64,000 bases of DNA from Agrypnia vestita. Its lineage: Eukaryota; Arthropoda; Insecta; Trichoptera; Phryganeidae. Positions 11,481 to 23,400 of this stretch are shown here, piece by piece. Where the stretch lies: NCBI GenBank assembly GCA_016648135.1, contig JADDOH010004229.1:1-64000 (forward strand), in the 5' to 3' direction. The notes under the pieces are model-generated. The model searched no databases and was not told the DNA's origin. It worked only from the letters and a program-made list of their open reading frames with translations. The number at the start of each line of letters is the position of its first letter. Position 1 is the first letter of the stretch. The translations under genes and the position numbers were made by a program.

Positions 11481-13865
11481 CTTCGTTCTTGCTATTCAAA
11501 AAATAGTAATTGGAGTAAACAGAAGAACTTCTTTTTCAGAAGCACTCTATCAACAAAAAAATATAATATAATTAATTTATATCTTTTATTTCATTTAACG
11601 TGAAAATATTAATAATAAAACATCAAGGTTATCTCACATATTACCATTTTAATAATTTCTTAAGTTTTAGTGAATTTGAAAAAAGTTGAGACGATGAAAA
11701 CTTAAATGTTGTAAACATATAATAAATTTTAAATGTAAATAATAAATAACATATAATAAATTATAACTGTTATAAATATATAATAAATAAATTTCACACG
11801 AGACATATCGCACTTTACTAAAGCTAGCTATAGTAAATAGATAGCTAGAATTGAAGATATAAATGAAAAATTCAGTCAAAATGCACCAGTCAATGTCAAG
11901 CAAACTGATAAAAATCAGGTATAAAGGGATACAGATATCGTTATGAGAAGCAGTGACCTTCAAGGAAGCTATTTGATCATTATCTCAATATCAATTTGCG
12001 ATATACAAAACAAAAGAATGCATGGGGAACGTCCATCCAGGTAGAGTACCCAGGTATCCTGGGTAGTAACTATAATATAACGGTTAAAAGTAATATGTTA
12101 CCAACCTATGAACATGTTATAAAGTTCTGAGTGGAATCGGCAAAAGATAAATCGTGATAATGAAACTAATAATGAACCCACTTACTTAGGAAATAGAGAA
12201 TATTGTCGTTGCAAAAATTGAAAAAATATAGTCAAGAGCTTCTATTCCTACTATCCAAAAAAAACGACGAAAAGTGACGTTGAAAAAGTATCATCTGAAA
12301 TTCAACAATCTTTGAAAAACCACCCTCAAATACCAAAGAAGAAATTAGAAGAATTTCGCCGTACCAGTTAAATATTGTTTGACATTTTTTCTTGTAAGTG
12401 TAAGAATATTTACAAATGCATTTGCATTTGCTCCAGCTTCTGGCACACCGAAATGTATAGACCAAGCAATCACCGATTTTTTTTTAAATCAAAAATATCT
12501 ATGAAGTCTTTGGTGACTGTTACATATAATGGAACTAACGTGAACGTTGGTAAATATGGAGGTGTCATAATCTGCTTGAAAACAGATTAGGTAAACCGTT
12601 ACAGTAGATTATCTGCTTACTTCATATGAATGAAGTACCGTTTCGGCACACACTTCTACATATTCATGGTGGCACATCGGGACCCAAACCATTTTCAGGG
12701 AGAATCGGTAAAGATCTAGAAGTATGTGAAAAAAGGCCTATTGTTCGATTTCAACGTATTTCAACAGAGTTACCTGAGTTCAAGGTATTAGCACTGACCA
12801 AACATATATGCTAATACCTTATACCTTATATTTATTCTGAATAGTCTCAGCAATTTCAACAGGCATGTTTCCTAAGGATTTAGTTAACAAATCGCCAGGC
12901 AAAATGTCTCATGCCCGATAGCTAACTCATCCTAATCGAATTCTGCGTTTGTATGTTTTAATGGAATCTCCTCCTAAAAACTTAGTAATTCTTGCTACGT
13001 ATGTCGTCAAACCTTACGCCCTAACATGTTTTTCTATAAAAATTCACCCTTTCTGTAAAGATGGCGTCTATTCAAACTCATCACTGCAACAGGATATTTG
13101 TCCTCAAAACTGAAAGCTGTAATAGAATCTGTAATTCATTGAAACAGTTACTTTGCACACCCTGAAAATTTATTAATCGCAATGCCGACTGAATTATTTT
13201 AACTACCTACTATAAAATTGGATGCATCGTCTTACACAGATCTCATTGACTGGCAGGAGAATACAATATTGAAATACAATCCATCAATATTGAAATCCAT
13301 ACCTGACAAAAACACCCAACTGTTTGTCGTTTAAAAGCAGAAATAGAACTCTCATTACTACGCCTGCCATGCCGCAAGAAAGCCATTGAAAGAGAAGTCA
13401 AGACTGTGACAGAAGCTTCAGCCATATTGTGCAAAAAATCTGAAAGAGACTGCTTCATAAAAAAACAAATATTATCTCGGAAATCCATGCCGAAATTCGA
13501 TAATATGAAGGATTTTTCGGCTGTTTAAAACATTATAAAAAATAATAATATTAATGTCATTTTTGTAAACATTTACTTGTAATAAATAAATTTAACTCGT
13601 GAAAGTATAATTCGTTTAATTATTCAACTTTTTATGCATTTAACTTTTTAAATTTTGTTGTAAAGACTCGTTAAAAATGAGATTTTTTTCCAAAATATGT
13701 GTTCTTTAAAGCCAATCCGGAGGCAGAAGATGATATCCTATTGTAATGAAGTTTTATAAGTAAGCTAAAAACATCATTTAGCACCCTTTTCTTGATGTGC
13801 CTAATAGAAATCATAAAAAAAATTTTCTTCATACAACGGTGGCCCACCCTAATGTACATTCTGAT

Positions 13866-14115
13866 CATCATCATTCTTGGCACTACAACCCTTGGTGGGT
13901 CTTGGCCTCCTCAATAATTTTCCTCCACTCATCTCGGTCTAGTGCCAGCTCTCTCCAGTTTCGAAGGTCTAAGGCAGAGATATCTTTGAGGACGTTGTCA
14001 CTCCATCTTAGTTTTGGCCTTCCTCAGCTCTTTCGCCCTGTTGGCCTTGAGTTTAGCAGGGACTTTGGTGCTTGATGCTCGGGCATTCTCTCCACATGAC
14101 CCAGCCACCGAAGCC
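13866..14115 (-). pseudogene. 250 bp LINE 3' stub with 10 bp TSD
   Basis: ACATTCTGAT flanks both sides (13856-13865 and 14116-14125). The minus strand reads RWLGHVERMPEHQAPK, GRPKLRWSDNVLKDI and LDLRNWRELALDRDEWRKII, ending EEAKTHQGL and a stop at 13883-13885. A short ATC-repeat tail follows. This is the C-terminal tail of an RTE-type LINE, with one in-frame stop before the GRPKLRW block. It inserted at the right edge of the TIR transposon copy 2, using its duplicated target as part of its own target, so it is younger than that transposon. Confidence 0.88.
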
Positions 14116-14195
14116 ACATTCTGATATAAACGAATAATAAAAACCCACATTTTCGAAAAAAAAGTGTCAAAATATGCATTTACAGAGAACGTCCG
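14116..14195 (-). repeat. right half of interrupted repeat X
   Basis: The reverse complement (TTATATCAGAATGT, CGAAAATGTGGGTTTTTATT, AAATGCATATTT) matches 19664-19745. Together with 9365-9540 it rebuilds the sequence that existed before the nested insertions. Confidence 0.75.
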
Positions 14196-16189
14196 TTCGA
14201 GCACATTCTACACCATGATCAGAAAAACTGGAGTCGAGAAGATCAGTCTAGCGAGAAGAACACATCCCCCTACCTTTTGAGCCTCCTATGTTTCCGTTTA
14301 TCATCAGACTCTCCAGAGTATTGTTATTTATACGCGCAATGTAGCCAAATAATTAGAAGACTATGGAGAAGCTCTTCCTTCCGTATAGGTATGTCTTGCA
14401 GTCGATAAAATTTAATTCTTCATTCATTTTAAGCATTTAAGACACAGAGTATAAAATTGTATAGAAATAAAGTAATTCCCTTTTCAGGAGAGGGTATTAG
14501 GATACAGTGGAAGTATGTCCCCCTTCGCGTATATTCAAAACACATGTATAATGTAGTTAAAATATTTATTCTTGCATAATTAAATCCCCTAGTGAAAAAA
14601 CGTATTTTTTGCAATAGATATTTTTTTTAAATTTAGTTTCAAACTCTTCAAGTAATTTAAAAAACGTATTTTTATGACAAAGCACGACTACATTATACTT
14701 TATACTTTATACTGGCACATTATACTTTTTAAGAGTATATTTAGTTTAAATATTAACAAGCTCATAATTGTTTTCAAGTATTAGTAATCTTTTAGATAAG
14801 TCGTACGGACGTATTGGAACCAGCCGTAGAACCACAACGTGAACCGATAAATGAATGTTGATTGATGTCTACACTTGGTGTCTCCAGTTCATATTTCAAA
14901 AACAAAAAGCTTATATTCCAGAGACAAGACAAATTCCTTCATCAGTTGGACATTTATAATGCAAACACAATGTCTTTAAATATATCATTCTTAACATAAA
15001 TATAAATATATCATTATTAATAAGGAGAAAAGTCAATGAATCCGTAACAAAATTTCTTCAATAATATTTTATTTACGAGTTTAGTAAATTTACGAGGAAT
15101 AATTATTATTGTTAACCAAACACCAAACTAAATTCTATTTTTTGCTGTCCCACGTAGGTCTTGAGATCAGTAATAATAATTCATAGCCATTTTTCAAGGG
15201 TTCTGACATTTCCCTTCTATGGGATTTGTTAGAAAAAACTGGTCACAATTTCTAGTAAAAATACGTGAAATATTCTTGTATAAAATTATCCAACCTTCCG
15301 GTGTGAGAATAACCACTGACACCGAAGAAATTGTTCCTCCAAACTAGGCTTATTGAACGCCTTGTAGAGATTTGAACATATAAAACCGTAGTTCACACGT
15401 AATATCGGTTTCATATCGCCATTAGTTATTTTTCAATAATATAACCAGACATATTCCACGATACGGATAGTTACGATCCAAACTTGAAATGGATCGTTTG
15501 AATAATTCACGAATATTTCTCGGTGTTATTTCCCAGAGCTGGCTCCGCAGCTGATCTGAGAGTTATATCAATAAAACACTACTTTGATTTGCATTATTAT
15601 TCTATTCCGTGAAATGCATCATTCATGAGGCGCGGAACGTGGTCGAAGGAACATCTTATTGTTTTATTTACTAAAAATATATTAAATGTTCGGTGGGGTT
15701 ACTGGATTTGTGGGATTGTATAAAGGAAGAGTGAGAAAACATTGACTTGTGCGAGCAATTGTTTAAAAAGGGATCGCTCAAATGAATATCGAGGTTTGAC
15801 CGTGAAAACATATTTTTGTTTCAGGTATAAATCGTAATCAGTAACATAATTTCATTAAATAATGTAAATACTAGACACAATAAAAATACCTTTATTTTAT
15901 TTTGAAGTTTTAATTTTTAGAAGTTTGGTCTAGGACCAAATACATGCTTCATCTTTTATCCTTTGTTGTATCATGGTGATTACCAAATAAGTTTTTGATA
16001 GATGAGATTGAATAGGGTAAAATTTCGCTAATTGAAAATGTATCAATTGTTACACATGTTTCAGAAACATAATTTTTAGGGAGAGTTTTAAGTGAGCTTA
16101 ACCATAGAGTTTAGCAGAGTGTAAATGGTCAGATGCTAGGTATACATTCTTCGCTTTATTTTATGGGGAGAAGCATGGATACTTATCGA
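14196..16189. other. AT-rich spacer, nothing recognised
   Basis: No gene recognised. Contains short AT-rich internal duplications (ACTTTATACTTTATACTGG near 14700) and ordinary unique-looking sequence. Confidence 0.45.
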
Positions 16190-16194
16190 AATTT

Positions 16195-16330
16195 TTTTCC
16201 CAAAGCCGGCGACATTCATCTGGGCAATATTTTATGTCGCAAAGCCGGCGACATTCATCTGAGCAATATTTTATGGCTACCATGGAGATTTTCTGGACCG
16301 AAGAATTGATGAGCCAATGCTCCTTAAACA
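16195..16330 (+). pseudogene. possible LINE fragment with local duplication
   Basis: CAAAGCCGGCGACATTCATC occurs twice (near 16201 and 16239, period about 38 bp), each followed by CAATATTTTATG. Plus-strand frames then give GYHGDFLDRRIDEPMLLKQ, which resembles the GH-LRH-G--LD-I-EG-I-G segment near the C-terminus of RTE-type LINEs. Very short, so only a tentative call. The duplication itself is certain. Confidence 0.35.
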
Positions 16331-16887
16331 GATAAGACAGAAAAATAAGTTATACAAATATTTTTAACGTTTAAATATAGTATGAGGGTATACAGGCAGA
16401 AGAAGCCATAAATCAAATTATTTTTTAATAAATTAAATTCTATATTTATGGGTTATTTTGAACAAAAATAAAAAATTAAAATGTGCTTTTCTTTTAAGTT
16501 CTGAAAAATATTAAAATTTTAATAATAACCAACTCACATTACTTTAATCAACTTTGTAAAAAATTGTCGCAGTCAGATTTTAATGCCTTTAAGACACTTT
16601 GTTTAACTTGATTGAATAGTCTTAATATTTCATTTGTATTGAATTAGTGTAGATCTGTATTTTGATAACTTTGTACATTAACAGTGAATATCTTTCATAT
16701 TAAACCTGAGAAAATGTGCAATTTGCATATTTTGTACAATTTTAAATATATATACAAATAATATATACAGTGCGTAAAATATTTGTGTCTAATAATGAAT
16801 GTATGTATACTGTAAATAAACTTATAGGGAAAGGTGACCACGGCAAGTTTAGTTTGTAAATCTTAATACAACCTCGTACTTTCAATA

Positions 16888-17362
16888 CAGTAATCCCCCA
16901 AGGTTACGCAATAGGTGGGACCAACAAAAATCGCATAAGTTGGTTTCATACATACGTATATACATATTAATACAAAATATTAGAAAAATAAATGAGTTCT
17001 TTCCGTGTCCACATTAAATCTAACAAACATATTTGCTGTTTTATTTTGTCTCGTAGAATTTCTTCGTTAAAAGTTAGCATTGTTTTTATTCCTTTTCCGT
17101 TTTAAAAAAAACATTATGTAATTTTCAATTAAGATAAGACCTTATGTTAAGCTTAAGCTTGCAAATTTCATGTTCACGAATTTTCATTCTGCTACCAAAA
17201 TTTTGATGTTAAGTTTACATTCGCAAGATATCATTTTCCTTTTCTTACTGTATGCAGGAGAATAATATTAACTTCGTTTGGATATGCGTATCATAGCTAG
17301 ATAAACACTAAAAAAATCAAGAGCCGCGAAAATCTGAGTTCGCGTAAGTCGGGGGATTACTA
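16888..17362. mobile_element. pogo/Tigger-like MITE (475 bp)
   Basis: Left end CAGTAATCCCCCAAGGTTAC and right end, read inward, TAGTAATCCCCCGACTTACG are TIRs, with TA on each side (16886-16887 and 17363-17364). CAGT-ATCCCCC termini with a TA duplication are characteristic of pogo/Tigger elements. There is no coding capacity, so it is a non-autonomous derivative. Confidence 0.8.
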
Positions 17363-17364
17363 TA

Positions 17365-19663
17365 TTATGTATATGTCTGTGTTACAAATAAATATTTATA
17401 GATATATTTTCATTGGATTTTTTATCGACAGTTATTTTATTTGCGTATGACAATAATCTACAGTTATTTGTAACCGTGACTTTTTTTAAAAAATTGAAAT
17501 TTTGAAAAACATGTAACTCAGTAAAATTTTCGTGTTTCAGGTGTTCGTCGACTGACTTGATCAATACGCAAATCTCCATTTGTGCTATATTTTAGGATAT
17601 ACTTTCTCTGCTAAAAAATATACGTAGCTGAATCGTATTTTTTCTAGTATGGCTTCGTCAAAATACCTCAATATTGCAAAAATTTCGACATATTCTTTAA
17701 TTTTTATTATATTAGTGATCAAATAGTTACTTTTTAAAGAAATTGAAGATTGCATACATTATATTAACACCCAAAATAAATTTTAATGACTTTTTCAGTT
17801 CGCATTATGTACATAATTGCTCGCATGTCAGAGTTATATAAAAAGATAATGAAACGGAATTATGACAAACGACGTTTATTAGCCTCCCCTCTAGAACTAA
17901 GCGACACAGAACAAAAACACGTATAAAAAATGGACATATCTTTATGATAAGTCAAATCTCAGTCATTAAAGCCACAGTGAGGGATGAGAGGGGAGGCTTT
18001 AATCACGACTGTCATATTGCCGTCCGAAAGCCTCATAAAGACAGAGATTAATTATTAGATAATTTCAGGATTGTATATTTCCCTGATGCTGCGCGGAACT
18101 TTATTGTTGGCCGACCCTGAAATACCCAAACCTAACAAAAGAATTATACTATGGAAATTTCATATTCATCGCGTTAATGTCCTTATGTTGGGATGGTTTC
18201 CGCTAACGCTGATAAAAGTCAAACACCATTGACAACATTATGCGAATTTGGGTTTCATAATTTAACAATGGCGTAAAGTAAGCTAAATATATTTATTATT
18301 CAATAAAAATGCTTTAACTGTCGTATTATTTCAACAAAAGGTCCGTTATAAAATTTTACTTAATTAAAAAAATAATGATTTTTGTACAGTCCAACTCTTT
18401 AGTGTATTGTAGAACTTAAAAACGGGTGTAAAAGTGTTGGAAAAGTAAAGAAAAATTTAAGCTAATTCTAAATACTACTAAAAAATGCTATGACGGTCCC
18501 TATTTCCGTTAATGGTATTTTATAGTTTATTAATAAAATAATGGTGTGTACGTCAAGCGCGCAAGTTCTAAGTGAAACGTATTAATTGATTTTAATGTTT
18601 TCATTTGGATGCACTAGAGATGACGGCGTGGAGGGCTGTAGTTGCAATCGCCCGGGATATATCTGTTTAGGCGAGTTATGAGGAACAAAACCAGCGGCGG
18701 ATATCAATAATATAATAACTTGCGTGACACATTGCTTCGATGTCGTGTAAGAATATTATCTACTAGTTTGAGAGAATGTAATAGGTATATTGTATTGTAT
18801 TACTATTTAATAACGGATATATCTCACTTTACACGCTAAAGCCTAGAGGATTAATTTCTCAACAACTATTAATTGACCAAAAAAGATTATTAACCAGCTT
18901 ACATTATCCGCCTGAAAATCTCAAATCGATTCGTGCTCGAAAAATTCTTGCTTTTAATTACGGAAAACACAATCGAATATGCTTTTGAGGCATTATTTGC
19001 CTTTCAAGGTACACATTTATGTACCTGCCTCTATAAATTTGGCAGTAGATATCGACTCGGTAATAATCTATTCGTTTGCGCGTAAATATTTGAGGTATGA
19101 CCCGTTCCATGGAAACAAACAGGACCAATTTACGGCCTGTAGTAAAGGCGACAAGTTTAGTTCCAAGCCCCGGAATTAATGCGTCTCTCTCGTAATTAGG
19201 ACGAAATTTAATTGTGTTAGATAATATATACCCTTGGTGTTCAGCATTTCCAAGGGTAACTGTGAATATATTATAGGTAGAATATTAATATTTGATTATC
19301 TCGAACCTAGAAGTCATTCTCGCTAATAATTGATGATTTTTGAAACTGAAACCTGAGAAAAATGTAATCCTATCCAGGATCAAAGAACAAAAGGCTAACC
19401 TGTGAACTGATCTAGGGTTAAAATAATCATTTACTTCAAATGAATATTACTCACATGAAAATTTTTTGAGAATCCCGAACAATTTCATTTGATATACATT
19501 TAAATGATAAGAAGATGAATTAAACCCTACGCAGGTCTAGTTATACACTAGGCGTGACGTAATCATTATTATATCTCAAACGTCATTGGATTTTACCGGT
19601 GTAATTTCGGCTTAAATATTAATAGAATTGAATTTGAGTTTAGAATTGCATTTTTAAGGCGGT
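17365..19663. other. spacer without recognised gene
   Basis: No gene recognised. Stretches around 17870-18240 and 18540-18720 are less AT-rich and more complex than their surroundings (CGCGCAAGTT, GATGACGGCGTGG, CGCCCGGGATAT). They could be conserved noncoding or regulatory host sequence, which only cross-species alignment could show. Confidence 0.4.
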
Positions 19664-19935
19664 ACATTCACTGCAAATGCATATTTCGGCGTTTTTTACG
19701 AAAATGTGGGTTTTTATTATTCATTTATATCAGAATTTACATGATAAATTTCAATTTTTTTAGAGCGTTAACTTAGATAGAACTTTTGTCCTTATATAAA
19801 AGTAATAAACTGAACATTATTTACAATAATTAAGAAAAATATAGGCATTAATCCACAGGCCTCGGCAAAAAAAACGTTTTTAATGTTCCCGGGCAAAGAG
19901 TGTTTCGTTTAAAATTTGTATGTAAGCATAATATG
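19664..19935 (+). repeat. repeat X, uninterrupted copy
   Basis: Matches in reverse complement the two flanks of the nested transposon (14195-14116 followed by 9540-9365). Here TTATATCAGAATTTACATGA is continuous, equivalent to the occupied site's GAATGTACATGC. No coding potential. The element class is unknown. Confidence 0.75.
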
Positions 19936-21640
19936 TTTTTTCATACATATAAAGTTTACTTAATTATCTAGAATCTGTACGTAGAAAATTAAGAAATATT
20001 CAATATTAAAAAAGATATCATTTTTCAAACATGCTTAAATATTTACGATTTTTGGTCATTTTCAAATGTTGTTTATTCATATAAAAAGATGATTTTAAAC
20101 GATATATTGTATCTATATTCGCACTTTGAGTCTTCATTCACTATTAAAAAGCTATTTTTTTTATAAAAAACACGTTAATTAATATTTAAAAATAAAAATT
20201 CTATAGTATGAAATATGTCAAAAAATTACGCAGTTTGCAGATCACAATCCGCGCGCCAGCCGGGAGAGGCGGACGCTCTCATGTAGTCCGATCATTTTTT
20301 CATAAAAAAATCACTTTTAAACGTGTTTTTATGCCAAATTTGACTTTAGTTCAAAATAATATCATATTATATATTCGAAAGCAATCTATTCATCGCAGAT
20401 AATAATGTTTTTTTAACTAGTTTTGTATTAAATTGCATTTCTACTCATAACCTAACATTGAACGCATGTCACTTTTGCTGACTTGCTATGTTCACTATAT
20501 TCGTGTTGATTTCATTGTTATTTGAAAGTCAAGTAAGATATTAATTTACGAGATAATTTTTAAAATATAGATAAATGGTTTTTAATTTTATTTTTAATTC
20601 AATACATATTGTTTTAGTAGTTTTTTGTTTATTTTAAATAAAAATTATTTAAATTCAATTATTTTCACAGGTGTTTTGACATTTCAGTCGGAAGTCAAAA
20701 TAATATCAAAATCTGCTTATTCGACAAAAGTTTTAACTTAAAAAACAGTGATATAAGAAAAATTGTTGTTTACTTTTTTTTACAACACCTAAATTATTGG
20801 AGAAATATACATACGCTTTTTTATATTCTAGACTTAAAACATTTAAAATTCTAATAATGGTACGCGCGCATGACTTGCGTTCCCATATATTTTAAACGTC
20901 GGTACTCCATATGGTTGTCTCGTTTCCTCGCAACCTTTCTATCACACAAGGACATGTAAAAAATACGCCCTTGCAAGGTTTATCTGATATGACGTTTGTT
21001 CATGTCTCGATCTCGTATTGAAGTAGCATGATCTATCCGACACATATCGCCACTTTGACAGCTTGAAAAATGTATGTGCCGCTTGACATTCTGTCACATG
21101 TCAGTGCTCATTGTTCATAAACAATTTTTTTTGGACAGAAGTTAAAAATAATTGTAGTCATGTTATATGATATCACAATAAAATATGATCAATCTCATTT
21201 TTCTTCATTAATAAATTGGGTTTGGTCTCGAAACTGAAGTATATAAATAAATTCACAATCATTTATCTAAAATTCGCTAGTTTCCTACGACTATCGTTCT
21301 GTATGATTATTTGCTGTTTGCGTGATAAAATCTTATATTGTCGAATTCATAGAATATTTTTAGATTGAAAAATGCTACACCGTTTGTGTCCATATTTTTT
21401 ATTCGCATCTTTCTTTTCTCCCCACTAAAATGATACATTTTTTTATAAAAAAATAATGGAACTATGTCAACGTGTTTTCTCTATCATCTATTCTATACTT
21501 CCTGACACTGATGAATGTTTTTCTCGTATCAGATGTTATATACTTAGTCGGAATGGCGAGGGTATTTCGTGGTTACAATAGAAGATTTCTTGGTAGGATA
21601 GGTCGGAGCGTTCAACGTCGGCCATGTGTTATAACGAGAA
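19936..21640. other. AT-rich spacer with a more complex patch
   Basis: Mostly AT-rich. A GC-richer patch at 20865-21120 (CGCGCATGACTTGCGTTCCC, TCACATGTCAGTGC) stands out and could be host regulatory or unique sequence. No exon, splice pair or start codon context could be supported. Confidence 0.35.
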
Positions 21641-21689
21641 GAATAGGAAGAATAGTGGAAAATAAGCTTGTTGTGTTTATGACTATTGG

Positions 21690-21725
21690 CAGTTCCAGGT
21701 TCGATTCCTGGTGAGGTCACAATAC
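21690..21725 (+). repeat. tRNA-like T-arm (B-box), probable SINE remnant
   Basis: CCAGG TTCGATT CCTGG (21695-21711) is a perfect T-stem and loop, followed by TGAGGTCAC. No acceptable D-arm, anticodon arm or acceptor stem is found upstream, so it is not an intact tRNA gene. Most likely the surviving B-box of a tRNA-derived SINE. Confidence 0.45.
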
Positions 21726-21859
21726 ATCCGTGTGATTAACTCAAACCTGGAATATTTTTGTGAAGTGTTTAGCTACACTAATTAGGTTCCAAGACCTGTT
21801 GTAGCTTGATAAATATATATATGATAGATGATAAATAATATTTGCCACTATACTGCGAG

Positions 21860-21976
21860 ATGCTACAAGCCAGACGCGGTACGATTCTTGCCTAGTGATC
21901 CATTGGTCGGTGGTTTGAGCCCCATTTCAGATACTAGCAAGCTAGTCGTATTTTCATAACACAAGCTGTTAGTTTA
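21860..21976 (+). mobile_element. tRNA-derived SINE, copy 2 of 3
   Basis: Contains a degraded B-box (GGTTTGAGCCCCA) and then GATACTAGCAAGCTAGTCGTATTTTCATAACACAAGC-type body (21930-21966). That body corresponds closely to the copy at 26305 (CCAGCAAGTTAGTT, CTATTTTCATAGCGCAAGC). Its 3' side runs straight into a 156 bp tandem array whose first bases also match the 3' part of the 26.3 kb SINE. Confidence 0.65.
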
Positions 21977-22443
21977 ATTTCAAAATAGTAAGAATATTGT
22001 TGCAAAACTTATTAATCTTCGTACCTTTTTATTCTCCAAGCAAAAAATTGAGGAATTTTCTAAGATTTAATGAATAATTTTATTATAATTTCATTTAACC
22101 TATTTTTATAACATTTCTACGAGATAAAACAAATTTCAAAATAGTAAGAATATTGTTGCAACACTTATTAATCTTCATACCTTTTTATTCTCCAAGCAAA
22201 AAATTGAGGAATTTTCTAAGATTTAATGAATAATTTTATTATAATTTCATTTAACCTATTTTTATAACATTTCTACGAGATAAAACAAATTTCAAAATAG
22301 TAAGAATATTGTTGCAACACTTATTAATCTTCGTACCTTTTTATTCTCCAAGCAAAAAATTGAGGAATTTTCTAAGATTTAATGAATAATTTTATTATAA
22401 TTTCATTTAACCTATTTTTATAACATTTCTACGAGATAAAACA
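21977..22443. repeat. three tandem 156 bp units
   Basis: Units begin at ATTTCAAAATAGTAAGAATA near 21977, 22133 and 22289, and each ends ...CTACGAGATAAAACAA. They differ at very few positions (CAAAACTT/CAACACTT, CTTCGTACC/CTTCATACC), so amplification is recent. The start of the unit resembles the SINE 3' region (TTTGAAAATAGCAAGAATG at 26422). The array therefore appears to have grown from SINE-adjacent sequence. Confidence 0.95.
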
Positions 22444-23400
22444 ATTACGAACATTATAGAAACCATTAATTTTAGTATCTATTATGCATAATTGGATATT
22501 CATTTAGATTGATTTACTTTATTGTTTTTATATAATATCTGAATATGCTTTTAGGTCTCCGAATAATGAGATGAGTGGATACAATGAAGAAATGTAAATA
22601 TAAAAAAAGTTCAAAAGTTTCAGAATGGAGAATTTTGGTTCTCGGAGAATGTGTTTTAGTCGGCATTTAAAAAATAATATTTTAGTAGAGCTTTCCCCTC
22701 GAAAAAAATAGCATAGGTACCGCACCGGCAGTCAGTATAAAAAATTGGCTTTAGCTGCAAAATCGAAAAAAATCTGTGTCCGCCGTATTCCTTGCCTGTT
22801 TGTCACCTCACTTGTATGTTGCAGAGATGTTTGAGTAGTCGAGCGTTTCTCTCATGTCCAAAATGCGAATCTGCCGCTCCCATTATTTCCTGTAGTTTCT
22901 GCGCACCGTCGCCGGGGGCGCCGTAGATTTCTACTCGTTAAAACATCTCAAACCAAGAAAGCAAATGTGTGTATGTGTAATGTATTGTGCGCATGAGTAC
23001 TAAATGCGTAAACAATTATTTTGTATCGTTCTTAGAAAATAAGGAAAATTTCGGATACGACAGATTAATTAATCACCCCTTGAAACAAGTCCTCAGTAAT
23101 TAAGAGTAGGCACTTAAGTTTGTTTTTAAATCGAAAAAATAATTTATCCATTCAGCTTCTTAAGAGTAAGAGTCCAAATAGACACCGTTAAAGCTAAAAA
23201 ATATTATTTTACCGACTTCCAAAAATTATTATGTTGCAGCCTATTAAACTTTTCTTATTTACTTTATTATTATTAGTATACATAACATTTATAAAATCTA
23301 ATTATAGTACCTACTTAATTATGAAAATCAATCAATTAAGTATGTTGGTTGGTTGTTCAAATGAAAAATATAAAAAAGGATAAAGTAAATAATATTTGTC
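22444..23400. other. spacer with a GC-richer patch
   Basis: No gene recognised. 22770-22940 is GC-richer (CTGCCGCTCCC, CGCACCGTCGCCGGGGGCG) inside AT-rich DNA. No reading frame of note crosses it. Confidence 0.4.

Larger units (their letters stand above)
9972..12087 (-). mobile_element. piggyBac-family transposon, defective
   Basis: TTAA at 9972-9975 and at 12084-12087 is the 4 bp target duplication diagnostic of piggyBac. The ends are inverted relatives: inward from the left CCCTTATGTTACTA, inward from the right CCGTTATATTA. Both are followed by a CCCGGGTA / CCTGGGTA block. The broken transposase lies between on the minus strand. At 2.1 kb it is a little shorter than typical autonomous elements of about 2.5 kb. 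It is inserted inside the older TIR transposon. Confidence 0.88.
9917..13528 (+). pseudogene. broken gene of unplaced transposon, split by piggyBac
   Basis: Starts MVRTRQKQICPLFGDSSDI at 9917 and is cut by the piggyBac at 9972. It resumes after 12087 with EIENIVVAKIEKI, ASIPTIQKK, LKKYHLKFNNL, LFDIFSCKCKNIYKC, GGTSGPKPFSGRIGKDLEVC, ILRLYV, YVVKPYALTCFSIKI, YTDLIDWQE and a degraded C-terminus ending DFSAV then TAA. The LFDI--CKCK block is clearer here than in copy 1 and looks like a Cys-rich, possibly zinc-binding, segment. Multiple stops and frameshifts make it non-functional. Family features are known only by pattern. A DDE-type active site cannot be pointed to with confidence. Confidence 0.7.
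9541..13852 (+). mobile_element. TIR transposon copy 2, interrupted by piggyBac
   Basis: Ends TTAGGGTAGGCC (9541) and GGCCCACCCTAA (to 13852) are 12 bp TIRs with one mismatch. TGTACA on both sides (9535-9540 and 13853-13858) is a perfect 6 bp TSD. The full span is 4312 bp, but a piggyBac (9972-12087) accounts for 2112 bp, leaving about 2.20 kb, matching copy 1. The uninterrupted relative of its target at 19.7 kb confirms the insertion boundaries. The same broken gene runs through it on the plus strand. Confidence 0.85.
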
